Shown here: in pieces, positions 36,994 to 46,293 of the stretch
How the letters are laid out: each line of letters begins with the position of its first letter
Numbering within the stretch: the stretch's first letter is position 1
DNA from: Holdemania massiliensis AP2
GTDB taxonomy: Bacteria > Bacillota_I > Bacilli_A > Erysipelotrichales > Erysipelotrichaceae
NCBI RefSeq assembly: GCF_000327285.1
Contig: NZ_HE998567.1
Location: 1,475,347 to 1,539,346, forward strand
DNA length: 64,000 nt
Reading direction: 5' to 3'
Position numbers and translations under genes: made by a program
The notes under the pieces: generated by a model
Database searches by the model: none
What the model was told of the DNA's origin: nothing
What the model saw: the letters and a program-made list of their open reading frames with translations, nothing else

Positions 36994-38687
36994 GTAACTT
37001 GCAAAAGTAAATGCAACTCAAGTATTAGAAAAGATTGCACTTACATTTGCAAAACCTTAACCTGCATTTACTCTTGCAAATCGGTTATCATTTTATTGTA
37101 TCTCCCTGCTTGTTTAGGAGGTTTGTCTTATGAGCCACTTTACTTTACAAGATCGTATCACGATTCAATCTGAACTTAGTCATCGTTCTCCGTTTCATTC
37201 TATTGCTCTTTTACTTTCCAAAAGTCCCTCCACGATCTCCCGCGAAATTAGAAACCATCTGCTTGTCCGTGATCGTTCCTCTTATCCTCAAGTCCGCATG
37301 ATGAATGACTGTGTGCATCGCTTTGAATGCCGGCTCCGATGCGTCTGTCAGCCTCATTGCCGTTTTCAAAACGGAAACTGTCGCTTTTGCGGCCACTGCT
37401 TCCGTTTTTGCCAGCGTTATGAGAAAGAAATCTGCCCTTCTCTTTCTCATCCCCCTTATGTCTGTAATGGTTGTCCTCATCGCAATCGCTGCACACTGGA
37501 ACAAAAAGATTATAAGGCGGATGTCGCTCATCAAGAATATCGCGATACCTTGGTTGAATCTCGTTCCGGTTTCAATTTATCCGAACTTGAACTCACTTTC
37601 ATTAATCGGGAACTGACTCCACTGATCAAAGACAAGAAGCAATCGGTTCATCATGCCTGTCTGGTCAAAGCCGACATTCTCCCTTGTGATGAGAAAACGA
37701 TTTATAATCTTATTGATGCCAACCTACTTCCGGATATCAAAAACCTAGATTTGCCTCGAAAGTGCCGTTTAAAGCCTAGAAAATCAGGGCGAAGACAACA
37801 CAAAGTCGATAAGAAATGTCGCCTTCATCGCACTTATGAAGATTTTCAGAATTTCATCCAAACGAATCCCGATGTCTCTATTGTTGAGATGGACACGGTC
37901 GAAGGTGTGAAAGGCGGAAAGTGTATTCTCACCTTCCTCTTCAGATCCTGCAACTTTCAATTATACTTTCTGACCGATCACCACACTTCCCAAGCTGTCA
38001 TTCATCAAATCGATCAACTCTATGAACAAGCCTTAGGTCCTGAGCTATTTAAAAAAATGTTTGAATTGATTTTAACGGACAATGGCTCTGAATTCTCTAA
38101 TCCAACTGCCATTGAAAACGATGCCTTGAATCAGCCTCGATCCCGCTTGTTCTATTGTGATCCTGCCGCTTCCTATCAAAAAGGGGCTTGCGAGAACAAT
38201 CACGAGATGCTTCGACGCTTCTTCCCGAAAGGCTTATCCTTTGATGATTTAACACAAGAACAGCTCAATCTCATTTCAAGCCATATCAATTCCTACAAAA
38301 GAAAAAGACTGAACAATCACTCACCTATTGAGTTATTCAGTCTTCTGTTTGGGAATGAAACGTTGGATAAATTAGGGGTTGTCCAAATCGCTCCTGAAAA
38401 CGTTTGTCTTTCCCTACATGGCCTGAAAAACAAGTAAATGTTACACACAGGGAGATACGTTAATCACAGTGTTCAAAACGAATTTAGACGATTGCATTTA
38501 CTCTACGAAATAAACTGCATTTCTCTAAATGTCTTTTCTTGTACCCTTTTCATCTCGTTTCTATCGTTATTTTAACACTTTTCTCCGATTTCTTCCCTTC
38601 TTTTTTTATTTTCTTTCTTCCTTTTTTCCCTTTTCTTATCCTGTCTTTTCCTTTTTCTCCGTACTTGCATTTACCTTTACAATTGAC
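36994..38687 (+). mobile_element. IS30-family-like insertion sequence, complete
   Basis: 1694 bp bounded by 23-bp imperfect inverted repeats (36994-37016 GTAACTTGC...GCAA; 38665-38687 TTGC...TTGAC; 19 of 23 pairs) and flanked by perfect 15-bp direct repeats. It carries one intact transposase gene. Extra copies of the TTGCA-rich repeat lie inside the left end (37035-37052, 37063-37080) and right end (38492-38510) and may be transposase binding sites. It sits just upstream of the tRNA array promoter. Confidence 0.92.
37130..38437 (+). CDS. IS30-family transposase
   Basis: 435 residues. An N-terminal helix-turn-helix (FHSIALLLSKSPSTISREIRN, split here: SPSTISREI is the key part), then a Cys/His-rich stretch of about 45 residues with repeated CxxC pairs (NCRFCGHC, CNGCPH) suggesting a zinc ribbon, then a DDE catalytic core: VEMDTVEG, ILTDNGSEF and the final E in KGACENNHEMLRRFFPKG. 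The last motif is typical of IS30. GGAGG precedes ATG 37130. The gene is intact. The zinc ribbon makes it longer than classical IS30 transposases. Confidence 0.93.
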   Translation: MSHFTLQDRITIQSELSHRSPFHSIALLLSKSPSTISREIRNHLLVRDRSSYPQVRMMNDCVHRFECRLRCVCQPHCRFQNGNCRFCGHCFRFCQRYEKEICPSLSHPPYVCNGCPHRNRCTLEQKDYKADVAHQEYRDTLVESRSGFNLSELELTFINRELTPLIKDKKQSVHHACLVKADILPCDEKTIYNLIDANLLPDIKNLDLPRKCRLKPRKSGRRQHKVDKKCRLHRTYEDFQNFIQTNPDVSIVEMDTVEGVKGGKCILTFLFRSCNFQLYFLTDHHTSQAVIHQIDQLYEQALGPELFKKMFELILTDNGSEFSNPTAIENDALNQPRSRLFYCDPAASYQKGACENNHEMLRRFFPKGLSFDDLTQEQLNLISSHINSYKRKRLNNHSPIELFSLLFGNETLDKLGVVQIAPENVCLSLHGLKNK

Positions 38688-38702
38688 CTACACTGAACTA
38701 CA
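38688..38702 (+). repeat. 15-bp target duplication, right copy
   Basis: Identical to 36979-36993 and directly abutting the right inverted repeat. Confidence 0.85.
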
Positions 38703-38768
38703 CTCTAATTTTTTTCTCTGAAAGTATCTCTGCTTTCTTATATATTTAATGATTTTATGCCGAGAAAA

Positions 38769-38885
38769 CTTATTGAAAACGAGTGCCCCTAAGATATACT
38801 TGTGCAGCCAAGACTCGTAAACATATTATTTTCGTCCTTGGGCAATGCTTTGGGTTCTTAGGGGCAGAGGCTCGTTGTCAATAAG
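38769..38885. ncRNA. 117-nt strongly structured element, candidate small RNA
   Basis: Nested pairing: CTTATTGA/TCAATAAG (38769-38776, 38878-38885), AACGAG/CTCGTT (38778-38783, 38871-38876), TGCCCCTAAGA/TCTTAGGGGCA (38784-38794, 38856-38866) with a GAGG bulge (38867-38870), then an open stretch and an inner stem CCAAG-AC/GTCCTTGG (38808-38814, 38834-38841). A long closing stem, internal bubble and upper stem recall 6S RNA, but it is shorter than usual 6S and I cannot assign a family or strand. No clear terminator T-run follows either end. Confidence 0.5.
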
Positions 38886-39033
38886 GAAATTGGAATAAAT
38901 CTGAAACATCTTTAATAAGTTAGAAGAACACAATAATACTGAGCTAGAATCAAAATATTTTTATCTATTGATTTCCATTTTCTAAGTTTTCCTCACAAGT
39001 TCACACTCAAAAGCAGGATTTCAAATTATCGAG

Positions 39034-40650
39034 TTATTCAGTTTTTTCTTCAACTGGCTGATATGGCAACATCCAAGATTCACTATTTTCAATCAAATTC
39101 AATAGGGCATCTTCTGGCGCAATTCTCTGTTTTATCACATCTTCGGCAATTTCGATCAACTGAATTTCAGCAAGCATATCCCAGCCTCTAACTGAGGGAT
39201 CTTTTTCAAAAGCAACCATAGATTCTTCTTGAGAGAAAGAGAAAGCATAGCTGATCTGCCTTTGATTTTCATTTTTAAACTCTAGATAATAAGGCTTAAT
39301 CCGATCAGAATCCACCTTATCTTCCATTTCCTCTTCAGATGATATAGGACGATTCTCAAGTTTATCCACATTTGTTACTGCCGGGATCGTATTAACTGTA
39401 CTTATATAGGCTTGAATACCCATTTCGCTGCGAATTAATCGCAGAACTTCGTTCGATGCTGAAGGATATTTTGTTCCTTCCGCAAGCAAGTAACCTTTTG
39501 TCTTCGCTAAAGGTGCGAGTGTAATACTTTCCCACGAAGGCATAGGAGAAAAGTAAAAATCCTGTTGTTCTATATCTTCCTGCTGGTTGTAATACATCCA
39601 AGTTCCTACTAAGGAAAAAGGCGATATTAGTTTTTCCAGATAGCTGTCATACAGCCATCCCTCTTCAAAAACTCGATCATTCTCTACACGATAAGGAAGA
39701 ATCTCTTCTTCAGTTTCAGAATTATCTTGGGCTTCTTGTTGCTCATCTGCATCTGACGGTAATTCCTCTTCTGTTTTCTCTATTTCTGGGTCAGTCTCTG
39801 CTGGATCTTCCTCCGTTTCATTCAAGTCAGCTGACTGTGCCTCATCGCTCTCATCCTCTTCATTTGCATTTAAATACCAAGGATGTTCTCCCATTGCTCT
39901 CATGAATTTTAAAGTCTCCAAGAAACTATCAGAACCTACACCCGGCGCAAGTGCTTCATGGGATGCAAAGAAGCGAAAATCATCAGCACTAAAAAATCCA
40001 AGAGAAGCCCACAGCTCAGATAATGAAAATGGGAAAACAGCCGTTATTTTCCGATTATGATAATCCCGTTCACGACCATTCCAGTCATCTGCCAGCGCCA
40101 TCAATTTTTCGAAACTATCAAAATTATCAACCAAACCATCCTCATTATCATCCGTTACATCATAGCCCAGTTCACCAAGCATTGTGACATTGGTGGAAAA
40201 TACCATTCCATAATAACTCATCGGCACATAACGTAAACCATCCAGATTTAAAAGTTCGCCAAATTGCAGTGGTACATGTTCCTGAATCTCATCTTTTAAT
40301 TCAGGTTGGACCGGCATAAAATGATTAATGATCTGCGCGGCATCATTGCTCCACAGCAAGGCGATGTCAGTTTTATACCCCAGCCATGTCGCGGCATCAA
40401 AATCCTGTACGACAATCGGTTCAATCACATTCATCTCTTCAGGGTGCTCTTGATTCCAAAGTTCAACTAACGCCTGACCATAAGCTTCGGTTTCTACCAT
40501 AACTCTGACTTTAGCGTCCTTTTCAACTTGATATTGCTGCAGTTCTTCATCATAACAGATTATTCCGTTTTCAGCGATACAAGGCTTTTCTTGGGTACAC
40601 CCTCCAAGCATGACCATGAATCCGATCCAAATAAATACTAGTCTTCGCAT
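39034..40650 (-). CDS. orphan extracellular solute-binding lipoprotein (maltose-binding-like)
   Basis: 538 residues from ATG 40650 (MRRLVFIW), with GAGGTG upstream. Lipobox MLGGC puts the lipid Cys at about 18. The rest resembles sugar-binding proteins of ABC importers. Two oddities: a calcium-loop-like DDNEDGLVD at about 165-175, and an acidic insert of about 55 residues (about 265-320) made almost only of E, D, S, Q and T. No ABC permease or ATPase is adjacent; it faces the GH13 gene across 176 nt. Substrate is unknown, possibly an alpha-glucan fragment. Confidence 0.75.
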   Translation of the reverse strand: MRRLVFIWIGFMVMLGGCTQEKPCIAENGIICYDEELQQYQVEKDAKVRVMVETEAYGQALVELWNQEHPEEMNVIEPIVVQDFDAATWLGYKTDIALLWSNDAAQIINHFMPVQPELKDEIQEHVPLQFGELLNLDGLRYVPMSYYGMVFSTNVTMLGELGYDVTDDNEDGLVDNFDSFEKLMALADDWNGRERDYHNRKITAVFPFSLSELWASLGFFSADDFRFFASHEALAPGVGSDSFLETLKFMRAMGEHPWYLNANEEDESDEAQSADLNETEEDPAETDPEIEKTEEELPSDADEQQEAQDNSETEEEILPYRVENDRVFEEGWLYDSYLEKLISPFSLVGTWMYYNQQEDIEQQDFYFSPMPSWESITLAPLAKTKGYLLAEGTKYPSASNEVLRLIRSEMGIQAYISTVNTIPAVTNVDKLENRPISSEEEMEDKVDSDRIKPYYLEFKNENQRQISYAFSFSQEESMVAFEKDPSVRGWDMLAEIQLIEIAEDVIKQRIAPEDALLNLIENSESWMLPYQPVEEKTE

Positions 40651-40678
40651 TTTCTTCACCTCAGTGTCCAATTAAACC

Positions 40679-40692
40679 GTTATCATGGTAAC
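40679..40692. promoter_or_regulatory. operator-like palindrome between the binding protein and GH13 genes
   Basis: GTTATCATGGTAAC matches its reverse complement at 12 of 14 bases and lies 29 nt before the lipoprotein start. It resembles a LacI-family operator and may control both divergent genes. No regulator gene is adjacent. Confidence 0.4.
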
Positions 40693-40826
40693 AGACTTCT
40701 AAAAGATTGACAAATTTATTTTTGTTTTCCCCTTGATCTATGAACATAAAAACTTAAATTCTGCCAATCCTAATGCTTTTCATGATAGAATAAACTTGAA
40801 AATATCAGTTGATAAAGGAGTATTTT

Positions 40827-42908
40827 ATGAGCTATTTATTAAAGTTGCAACAAGCCTTGAAGCGCCAAAAGATTTTGCATGATTATCCTTTTAATTATAC
40901 CCTTCCAGATCTTTTTGACAGCCTGGACTTGAAATGTTCTTCAAAATATCGCTTGCCCTCGGGTGAAATTCGTGTTGATCCTTATGAATTTTTCGACGAA
41001 TTGATCAATTCGCTGCGAAAAGGAAATTCCGAACCTGTCTGCCAGCCTTATTATATGGATCATCCAATTACACGTCCAGCTGCTCACGGAAATTGGATTC
41101 GCCAAAGCAGTGTTTATTCGTGCATGATTCGAACATCCAGCAGTTGGGATCATGACCGCAGCGGGAACCTGGAAAGTGAAAATCTCTATGGATTAAAGGA
41201 AACAGGTACCTTTGTCAAAACGTTGGCTCTGATTCCATTATTAAAGAAAATGGGTATCGATACTTTATATTTACTGCCGATCAGTCAATACTCAACAAAA
41301 AATAAAAAAGGAGATTTAGGTTCTCCTTATGGGGTCAGTAATTTTTTCAAATTGGATCCCAGCTTAAAGGACCCAATGACCGGCGGCGAATTAAGTGTTG
41401 AAGATGAATTTAAAGCGCTCGTAGAAGCTTGTCATTGTCAGGATATCAAAGTAATCATCGATATTATTCCGCGGACAAATTCTGTAAACTCAGATCTGAT
41501 TGCGGAACACCCAGATTGGTTTTATTGGATTGATGTTAACCAGTTATCCACATATGTGCCTCCATATGTTCCGGGTGTTGAACCTGGCAGTACGGCGGAT
41601 CCAAAATACTTAGAACTGATGTACGCCAGTGAAGAGGTTCTCAAGCACATTCGTAAATTCCAGCCAAATCCACAAAGTTTGGATTCAAAAAAGTGGAAAA
41701 CAGTTGTATCTCAATGGAAAAAGGGAAAAGGTGAAATATTAGATTTAGTCCAAGAAGCCTTTGGAATGACCGTAGCTCCTGCCTTCAGCGACTGTATTAA
41801 TGACCCGCAGCCGGCCTGGAACGATATAACATTTTTCCGGATGTATTTAGATCATCCGACTGCCTCCGTTCCTTTTTTACCAAAAGACGAAAACTTCAAT
41901 CCCTACATTCTTTATGATGTTGCGAAATCAAGCCTGAATCCTGGCAGTCTCATCAATCAGCCTTTATGGGATTTGTTAAGTCAGATTATTCCATATTATC
42001 AAACAGAGTTCGGAATTGATGGAGCGCGAATTGACATGGGACACGCACTGCCATTGGAACTAGTAAAGCAGATCATTGAAGCAGCCAGAAAAATTGATCC
42101 GCATTTCTGCTTTATTGCGGAGGAGTTGGATTCACAAAATGCCTCTGTATCCTTGGAAAAAGGGTATAACATGATTATCGGCGGAGGGTTTACAATGGAA
42201 ACGCGGCCAAAGGAAGATAAATTAAATGCCTTTGCCTACGGAGCTTCCGCCTTGCCTTGCCCAGTCTTTGCTGTTGGCGAAACTCACGACACCCCACGGT
42301 TAAGTGCCCGCGAAGGGGGTCAGCGCTTAAGCCGGATGTTAACCTTATTGAATTTATTCATTCCCAATTGTGTACCTTTCCTTAATTCCGGACAGGAAGT
42401 CTATGAGCTTCAACCGATGAATACCGGATTGGATTGTCGTCCAAACGAACAAGATCAGCTGCCCGAGTCTGATCCGTATTATCGGAAATTAGCCTTATTT
42501 GACCGTTATGCTTTCCATTACCTGCATCCGCAGCGATGGGAATTGCCAACACTTTTGGAAGAGGCTTCAAAAATTCGCTATCGTTATCGCTCTGCTATAA
42601 CCCGAAAGCAGGATCAATTTCCACTTATGTTTGAAGGACCTTGGATTCCTGCCTTAGGTTTTGGATATGCCCTTAAGCGTTCCATGATCTTAGTGATTGC
42701 CAACCATGACCTGGATCACCGCCATCGTCACTGGATCCGTACGGATAACCTTCCAGAAAATTTTCAAAAGGTTTTGAGTTCCGCAACAGTTATCTTTACT
42801 TCAGAAAGCCGAAATATCGAAATTGATTTGAGTCTGGAAATAGGTGATCGAGCTCTTTGCGCTGAATTTTTACCTGGAGAAGTCAAGATTATTGAAATTT
42901 CCTGCTGA
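40827..42908 (+). CDS. GH13 (alpha-amylase family) glucan-active enzyme
   Basis: 693 residues from ATG 40827 (MSYLLKLQQAL), with AAAGGAG 7 nt upstream; a longer frame lacks a site. No signal peptide, so cytoplasmic. GH13 motifs are visible: DIIPRTNS in place of the usual DxVxNH, GIDGARIDMGHALP with the nucleophile Asp, CFIAEEL with the acid/base Glu, and ETHDTPRLS for motif IV. These differ enough from simple amylases that transferase activity (GlgE or other maltosyl/glucosyl transfer) is possible. Followed by a terminator. Confidence 0.8.
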   Translation: MSYLLKLQQALKRQKILHDYPFNYTLPDLFDSLDLKCSSKYRLPSGEIRVDPYEFFDELINSLRKGNSEPVCQPYYMDHPITRPAAHGNWIRQSSVYSCMIRTSSSWDHDRSGNLESENLYGLKETGTFVKTLALIPLLKKMGIDTLYLLPISQYSTKNKKGDLGSPYGVSNFFKLDPSLKDPMTGGELSVEDEFKALVEACHCQDIKVIIDIIPRTNSVNSDLIAEHPDWFYWIDVNQLSTYVPPYVPGVEPGSTADPKYLELMYASEEVLKHIRKFQPNPQSLDSKKWKTVVSQWKKGKGEILDLVQEAFGMTVAPAFSDCINDPQPAWNDITFFRMYLDHPTASVPFLPKDENFNPYILYDVAKSSLNPGSLINQPLWDLLSQIIPYYQTEFGIDGARIDMGHALPLELVKQIIEAARKIDPHFCFIAEELDSQNASVSLEKGYNMIIGGGFTMETRPKEDKLNAFAYGASALPCPVFAVGETHDTPRLSAREGGQRLSRMLTLLNLFIPNCVPFLNSGQEVYELQPMNTGLDCRPNEQDQLPESDPYYRKLALFDRYAFHYLHPQRWELPTLLEEASKIRYRYRSAITRKQDQFPLMFEGPWIPALGFGYALKRSMILVIANHDLDHRHRHWIRTDNLPENFQKVLSSATVIFTSESRNIEIDLSLEIGDRALCAEFLPGEVKIIEISC

Positions 42909-42966
42909 GTCATTGTGAGCTTTCCTTACCAGATGCCCGTATAGAAGTGCATATCAATCAAACTTT

Positions 42967-43005
42967 ACTGAATCCGGATATCATTTTTCCTGGATTCAGT
43001 TTTTA
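42967..43005 (+). terminator. terminator after the GH13 gene
   Basis: ACTGAATCC/GGATTCAGT stem followed by TTTTATT. Confidence 0.8.
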
Positions 43006-43168
43006 TTATAAACAAACTTGAAGCCTTTAACTGTGGAGAATCCGTCTAGACAGCCTGAATCGTCATCAGCTTATTTATTCTGTCTTTCTTTGAAGTTCTG
43101 GCTTGTTATCTTTTTATTCCACGTTTCTGTGTCCATGCTATAATTAGAGAAAATAAGGAGGATCAGGC

Positions 43169-44101
43169 ATGCAGAAGTGTTTAGTTTTCGGTTCTTTAAA
43201 TCTTGATTATTTTTATACTGTCGATCATATCATAGCTCCAAAAGAAACGCAGTCCGCTCCGCAGATGCAGTGTTTTTGCGGAGGCAAAGGGTTAAATCAG
43301 GCTGTTGCTTTAAGTCAGGGCGGTGCTTCCGTAAACTTTGCCGGATGTTTAGGGCAGGCAAGTTCCCTTTTAACTGAGACTCTGACTCAATATCATATTA
43401 GCACAGAATTTTTACGGCAAGTGGATCAGCCAGCCGGACACGCTATTATTCAGGTTGATGGAAATGGCCAAAATGCAATTTTAGTTTATCCAGGAAGTAA
43501 TTTTGCTGTGACTTCCGAACAGATTGACGAAACCTTAGCGCATTTCCAGAAAGGAGATCTGCTGGTCATCCAAAACGAAATCAATCGGCTGAATGAATTG
43601 ATCTGTAAAGCACACCAGCGCGGCTTGATCATTGCGCTTAATCCTTCGCCTGTGCCTGTGGATCCAAAAGCTTTGCCCTTGGAGTTGGTTGATCTATTAT
43701 TTATTAATGAAGTTGAGGGTGCTTTCTTTTCAAGCGAAAATGATCCTCAAGCGATCCTTGACTACTTTGCAAAAACTTTGCCCGACACTCAGATCATCTT
43801 GACCTTAGGAGATCAGGGTAGTTGTCTGCAGACTGGCCGACTGCGAATCTCGATGCCTTGCTGTCCGGTCGAAGTCATCGATACAGTCGGTGCTGGTGAT
43901 ACCTTCACAGGTTTTTTCTTAGCTGCCAAATTAGCGGGTAAAAGTGCTCTCAATTGTCTGGCTATGGCCACTGCGGCCAGTGGTTGTGCTGTCAGTAAAA
44001 AAGGCGCCTCTGCTTCAATTCCGTCTTTGGCTGAAACAATGGCTTTGCTGAATAAACATCGTGATTATTTATGGAATCAGAAAATTGAATTCAATTTTTA
44101 A
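43169..44101 (+). CDS. ribokinase-like PfkB-family sugar kinase
   Basis: 310 residues. The substrate motif GGKGLNQAVALSQGG (about 32-46) and the catalytic motif DTVGAGDTFTGFF (Asp base) are the ribokinase signatures. It phosphorylates ribose or another sugar or nucleoside. AAGGAGG precedes the ATG. It stands alone, without ribose transport genes, so the substrate is not fixed. Confidence 0.9.
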   Translation: MQKCLVFGSLNLDYFYTVDHIIAPKETQSAPQMQCFCGGKGLNQAVALSQGGASVNFAGCLGQASSLLTETLTQYHISTEFLRQVDQPAGHAIIQVDGNGQNAILVYPGSNFAVTSEQIDETLAHFQKGDLLVIQNEINRLNELICKAHQRGLIIALNPSPVPVDPKALPLELVDLLFINEVEGAFFSSENDPQAILDYFAKTLPDTQIILTLGDQGSCLQTGRLRISMPCCPVEVIDTVGAGDTFTGFFLAAKLAGKSALNCLAMATAASGCAVSKKGASASIPSLAETMALLNKHRDYLWNQKIEFNF

Positions 44102-44429
44102 AACGGCTGGGCAAGATACCAGCTTTTTTTATATCTTAATGTCATTTCCTGGGAAATTTCTTACATTGTAATGTATGTATTTAATCCAGCTTTTTCCCAA
44201 GCAAAAGACATAGACTGCCACCTGCATATCTTTGTTTCAATCATTCCAGCAAATTCTGCGAAATCAATATGAAACAATGATAAAAAAAAGATCAGAGAGT
44301 GATGTACCCATCTCCTTTAACGAAGATTAGACATCAGTTCTGACCTTTTTATATAGTGTAACTACGGTTTCCCGAAGAATTCAATTCGATTCTCTTAATT
44401 CTCCTTCCGATCTATGGTCATCTGAAAAA
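44102..44429. other. intergenic region with two terminators
   Basis: It holds the ribokinase terminator (44106-44130) and, near 44283-44352, a longer imperfect stem GATCAGA/TCTGACC bordered by A and T runs that could end the leftward flavoprotein gene. Nothing else is recognised. Confidence 0.6.
44106..44130 (+). terminator. terminator after the ribokinase-like gene
   Basis: GCTGG/CCAGC stem with a T-run of seven. Confidence 0.8.
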
Positions 44430-46142
44430 TTACATATTCTCCTGTGCAGCCGCAATTCGGCCTGCACGACGGCCAAAGGTCACTGTTCGGCCGCAGGCAG
44501 CACCTGTGGACAGGTTCGGATAGGTTGCTGAGAAATAAGCTCCACTGTCATTGCCGACGACATACAGTCCTGCAATGGGATTCCCCTCCGTATCAATCGC
44601 ATTCATATTCAAATCGATTTGAATACCATCCATGGTGCATAAGATATACCCACAGTTCTTAGCGCCGTAAAACGGAGCTGTGCGCAGCGCGGACATCCGA
44701 TGAGCTTCTTTACCGAAGTCTTCATCTACACCTCGATCATACAGTTCATTATAGCGTTCAACAGTGGCCGCTAGTTTTTCTTTTGGCAGTCCTAATTTAT
44801 CCGCTAATTCCTCAATCGTATCAGCCTGCTGAACGAAACCGTCCGCAATCAGTCCTGGAAGCATACCTTCCGCAATTACCTGATAAGGGATATTGGGATC
44901 AGCATTATTGGGGAACGGAATTAGTCGTGAACAGCCGTGAGTTTTAAACTCCTGAACATACTCTGTCCAATCATTGTCAAACAAAGTGAAGTGGCAGTGA
45001 TCTTTTTGGAATTCATCAGTATGCAGAATTCCTTCATAAGTGCCTGATTCGTTAAAGAAGCGTTCGCCATCTTTGTTGACCTTTAAAAACGGCTGTGACC
45101 CCATCCAGAAAAACCCGCTTTCACCTTTTTTCAGCTGATCAATTCCCGGCTTCGCATCCAGTTTCAGTGCCGCTCGATCAAACATCATCATCGAATGGGT
45201 CTCATCAAATTTGCCCCCTGCCCAGATGCAGGCCTTAATCCCATCACCGGACGCCCCCGGAATTGAACCATTGCGGCCCACCATGGCGACATTTTCCGGC
45301 TGCAGTGCCTGAAGCATATCATAGTTCAGCGAATAACCGCCGGTGCAGACTATTACGCCTTTTGAAGCTTTCACCTGGATATAATTTTCTTCCGCATCCT
45401 TTGCGATAATTCCGGTAACCCGACCGTTTTCCTTCGTCAGCTTGATCATCGTTGTCTGATAACGGAATTCTACGCCATGCTGCAGAGCGTAATCCGTCAG
45501 CACAATGTTTCCGTTCAGCGAATTTCCCTCGCCGTCATCACTACCGGTCCAACGGGGAGAGTGACCGGTAGGAAAATGTTTGTAGCGGTCATCCGGATCA
45601 TCGCCGCCGGCTTCATGCCACAGTTCAACACCGCGTTCTGCCAGTCGATCCCCATACCAGTCAATGGTTTCTCCTGATTCCTCGCAGAAAAGTTTAACTA
45701 GCCGCTGATCTAGGTGACCATTGGCAATATGTGTCATTTCAGTAATGTAATCAAACTTGTCAATCTGTGTTCCCCATTCCTTCTGATAGCGGGAATTGAT
45801 CGCACCCAGATCATCACGAATACCGCCGCCTGTCGGATACTTTTCCACGACAAGCACCTTAGCTCCGTTCTCGGCTGCCGAACAGGCTGCAAACATCCCG
45901 CCGGTTCCTGCTCCAACAACCAAAACCTCAGTTTCCAGAGTTTCCTTGATCGCCTCTGCGTCAATCTGCGGTTCCTGACCTAGCCAGTCGTCAGCTGCCG
46001 ATTCCGCAGTTGGACACGGCTCATTGACCGTCGGTTCATTCTCCGCAGCACAGCCGCCTAACAAACCTAACGCAGCGACACCTAAAGCGCTGGCGGCTGT
46101 TCCCTTTAGAAATTCCCGTCTTGAAATTCCCTTTTTTCCCAT
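44430..46142 (-). CDS. Tat-exported FAD-dependent reductase lipoprotein (fumarate/urocanate reductase type)
   Basis: 570 residues. The twin-arginine signal SRREFLKG is followed by a hydrophobic stretch and lipobox LLGGC (Cys about 31). The FAD domain has VVGAGTGGMFAACSAAENG (about 75-93), EKYPTGGG, and the C-terminal SATYPNLSTGAACGRTVTFG. This is the flavoprotein subunit layout of soluble fumarate reductase and relatives that reduce small organic acceptors outside the cell. The FMN-binding domain often attached to such proteins is absent. It is divergent from the MerR-like gene. Confidence 0.88.
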   Translation of the reverse strand: MGKKGISRREFLKGTAASALGVAALGLLGGCAAENEPTVNEPCPTAESAADDWLGQEPQIDAEAIKETLETEVLVVGAGTGGMFAACSAAENGAKVLVVEKYPTGGGIRDDLGAINSRYQKEWGTQIDKFDYITEMTHIANGHLDQRLVKLFCEESGETIDWYGDRLAERGVELWHEAGGDDPDDRYKHFPTGHSPRWTGSDDGEGNSLNGNIVLTDYALQHGVEFRYQTTMIKLTKENGRVTGIIAKDAEENYIQVKASKGVIVCTGGYSLNYDMLQALQPENVAMVGRNGSIPGASGDGIKACIWAGGKFDETHSMMMFDRAALKLDAKPGIDQLKKGESGFFWMGSQPFLKVNKDGERFFNESGTYEGILHTDEFQKDHCHFTLFDNDWTEYVQEFKTHGCSRLIPFPNNADPNIPYQVIAEGMLPGLIADGFVQQADTIEELADKLGLPKEKLAATVERYNELYDRGVDEDFGKEAHRMSALRTAPFYGAKNCGYILCTMDGIQIDLNMNAIDTEGNPIAGLYVVGNDSGAYFSATYPNLSTGAACGRTVTFGRRAGRIAAAQENM

Positions 46143-46293
46143 TTGATTTTCCTCCTTTGTTCATGGTTTCTCAAATTATAAATCCATGTCTAAGCCGGGA
46201 GTCAACTGCTCGTGAACAAATTCGTAATTGTTTTTTTCAGCACTTTCTTGTATATTGAACCTGATAGCCAGACGTCAATAGGAGAAAAAGAGG

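Larger units (their letters stand above)
38438..39033. other. right end of the insertion sequence and following non-coding region
   Basis: 596 nt. It holds the IS right end (to 38687), the right 15-bp duplication, a pyrimidine-rich stretch (38540-38660), and the structured element at 38769-38885. No gene is supported. Confidence 0.6.

Noticed and set aside
37211-37534. 107-codon minus-strand frame opposite the transposase gene
   Set aside because: Antisense to the Cys-rich part of the transposase; no independent signal for translation.
38784-38866. SRP RNA because of the string GCAGCCAAG
   Set aside because: The conserved SRP apical loop (GGTCAGGTCCGGAAGGAAGCAG region) is missing; only a short chance match is present.
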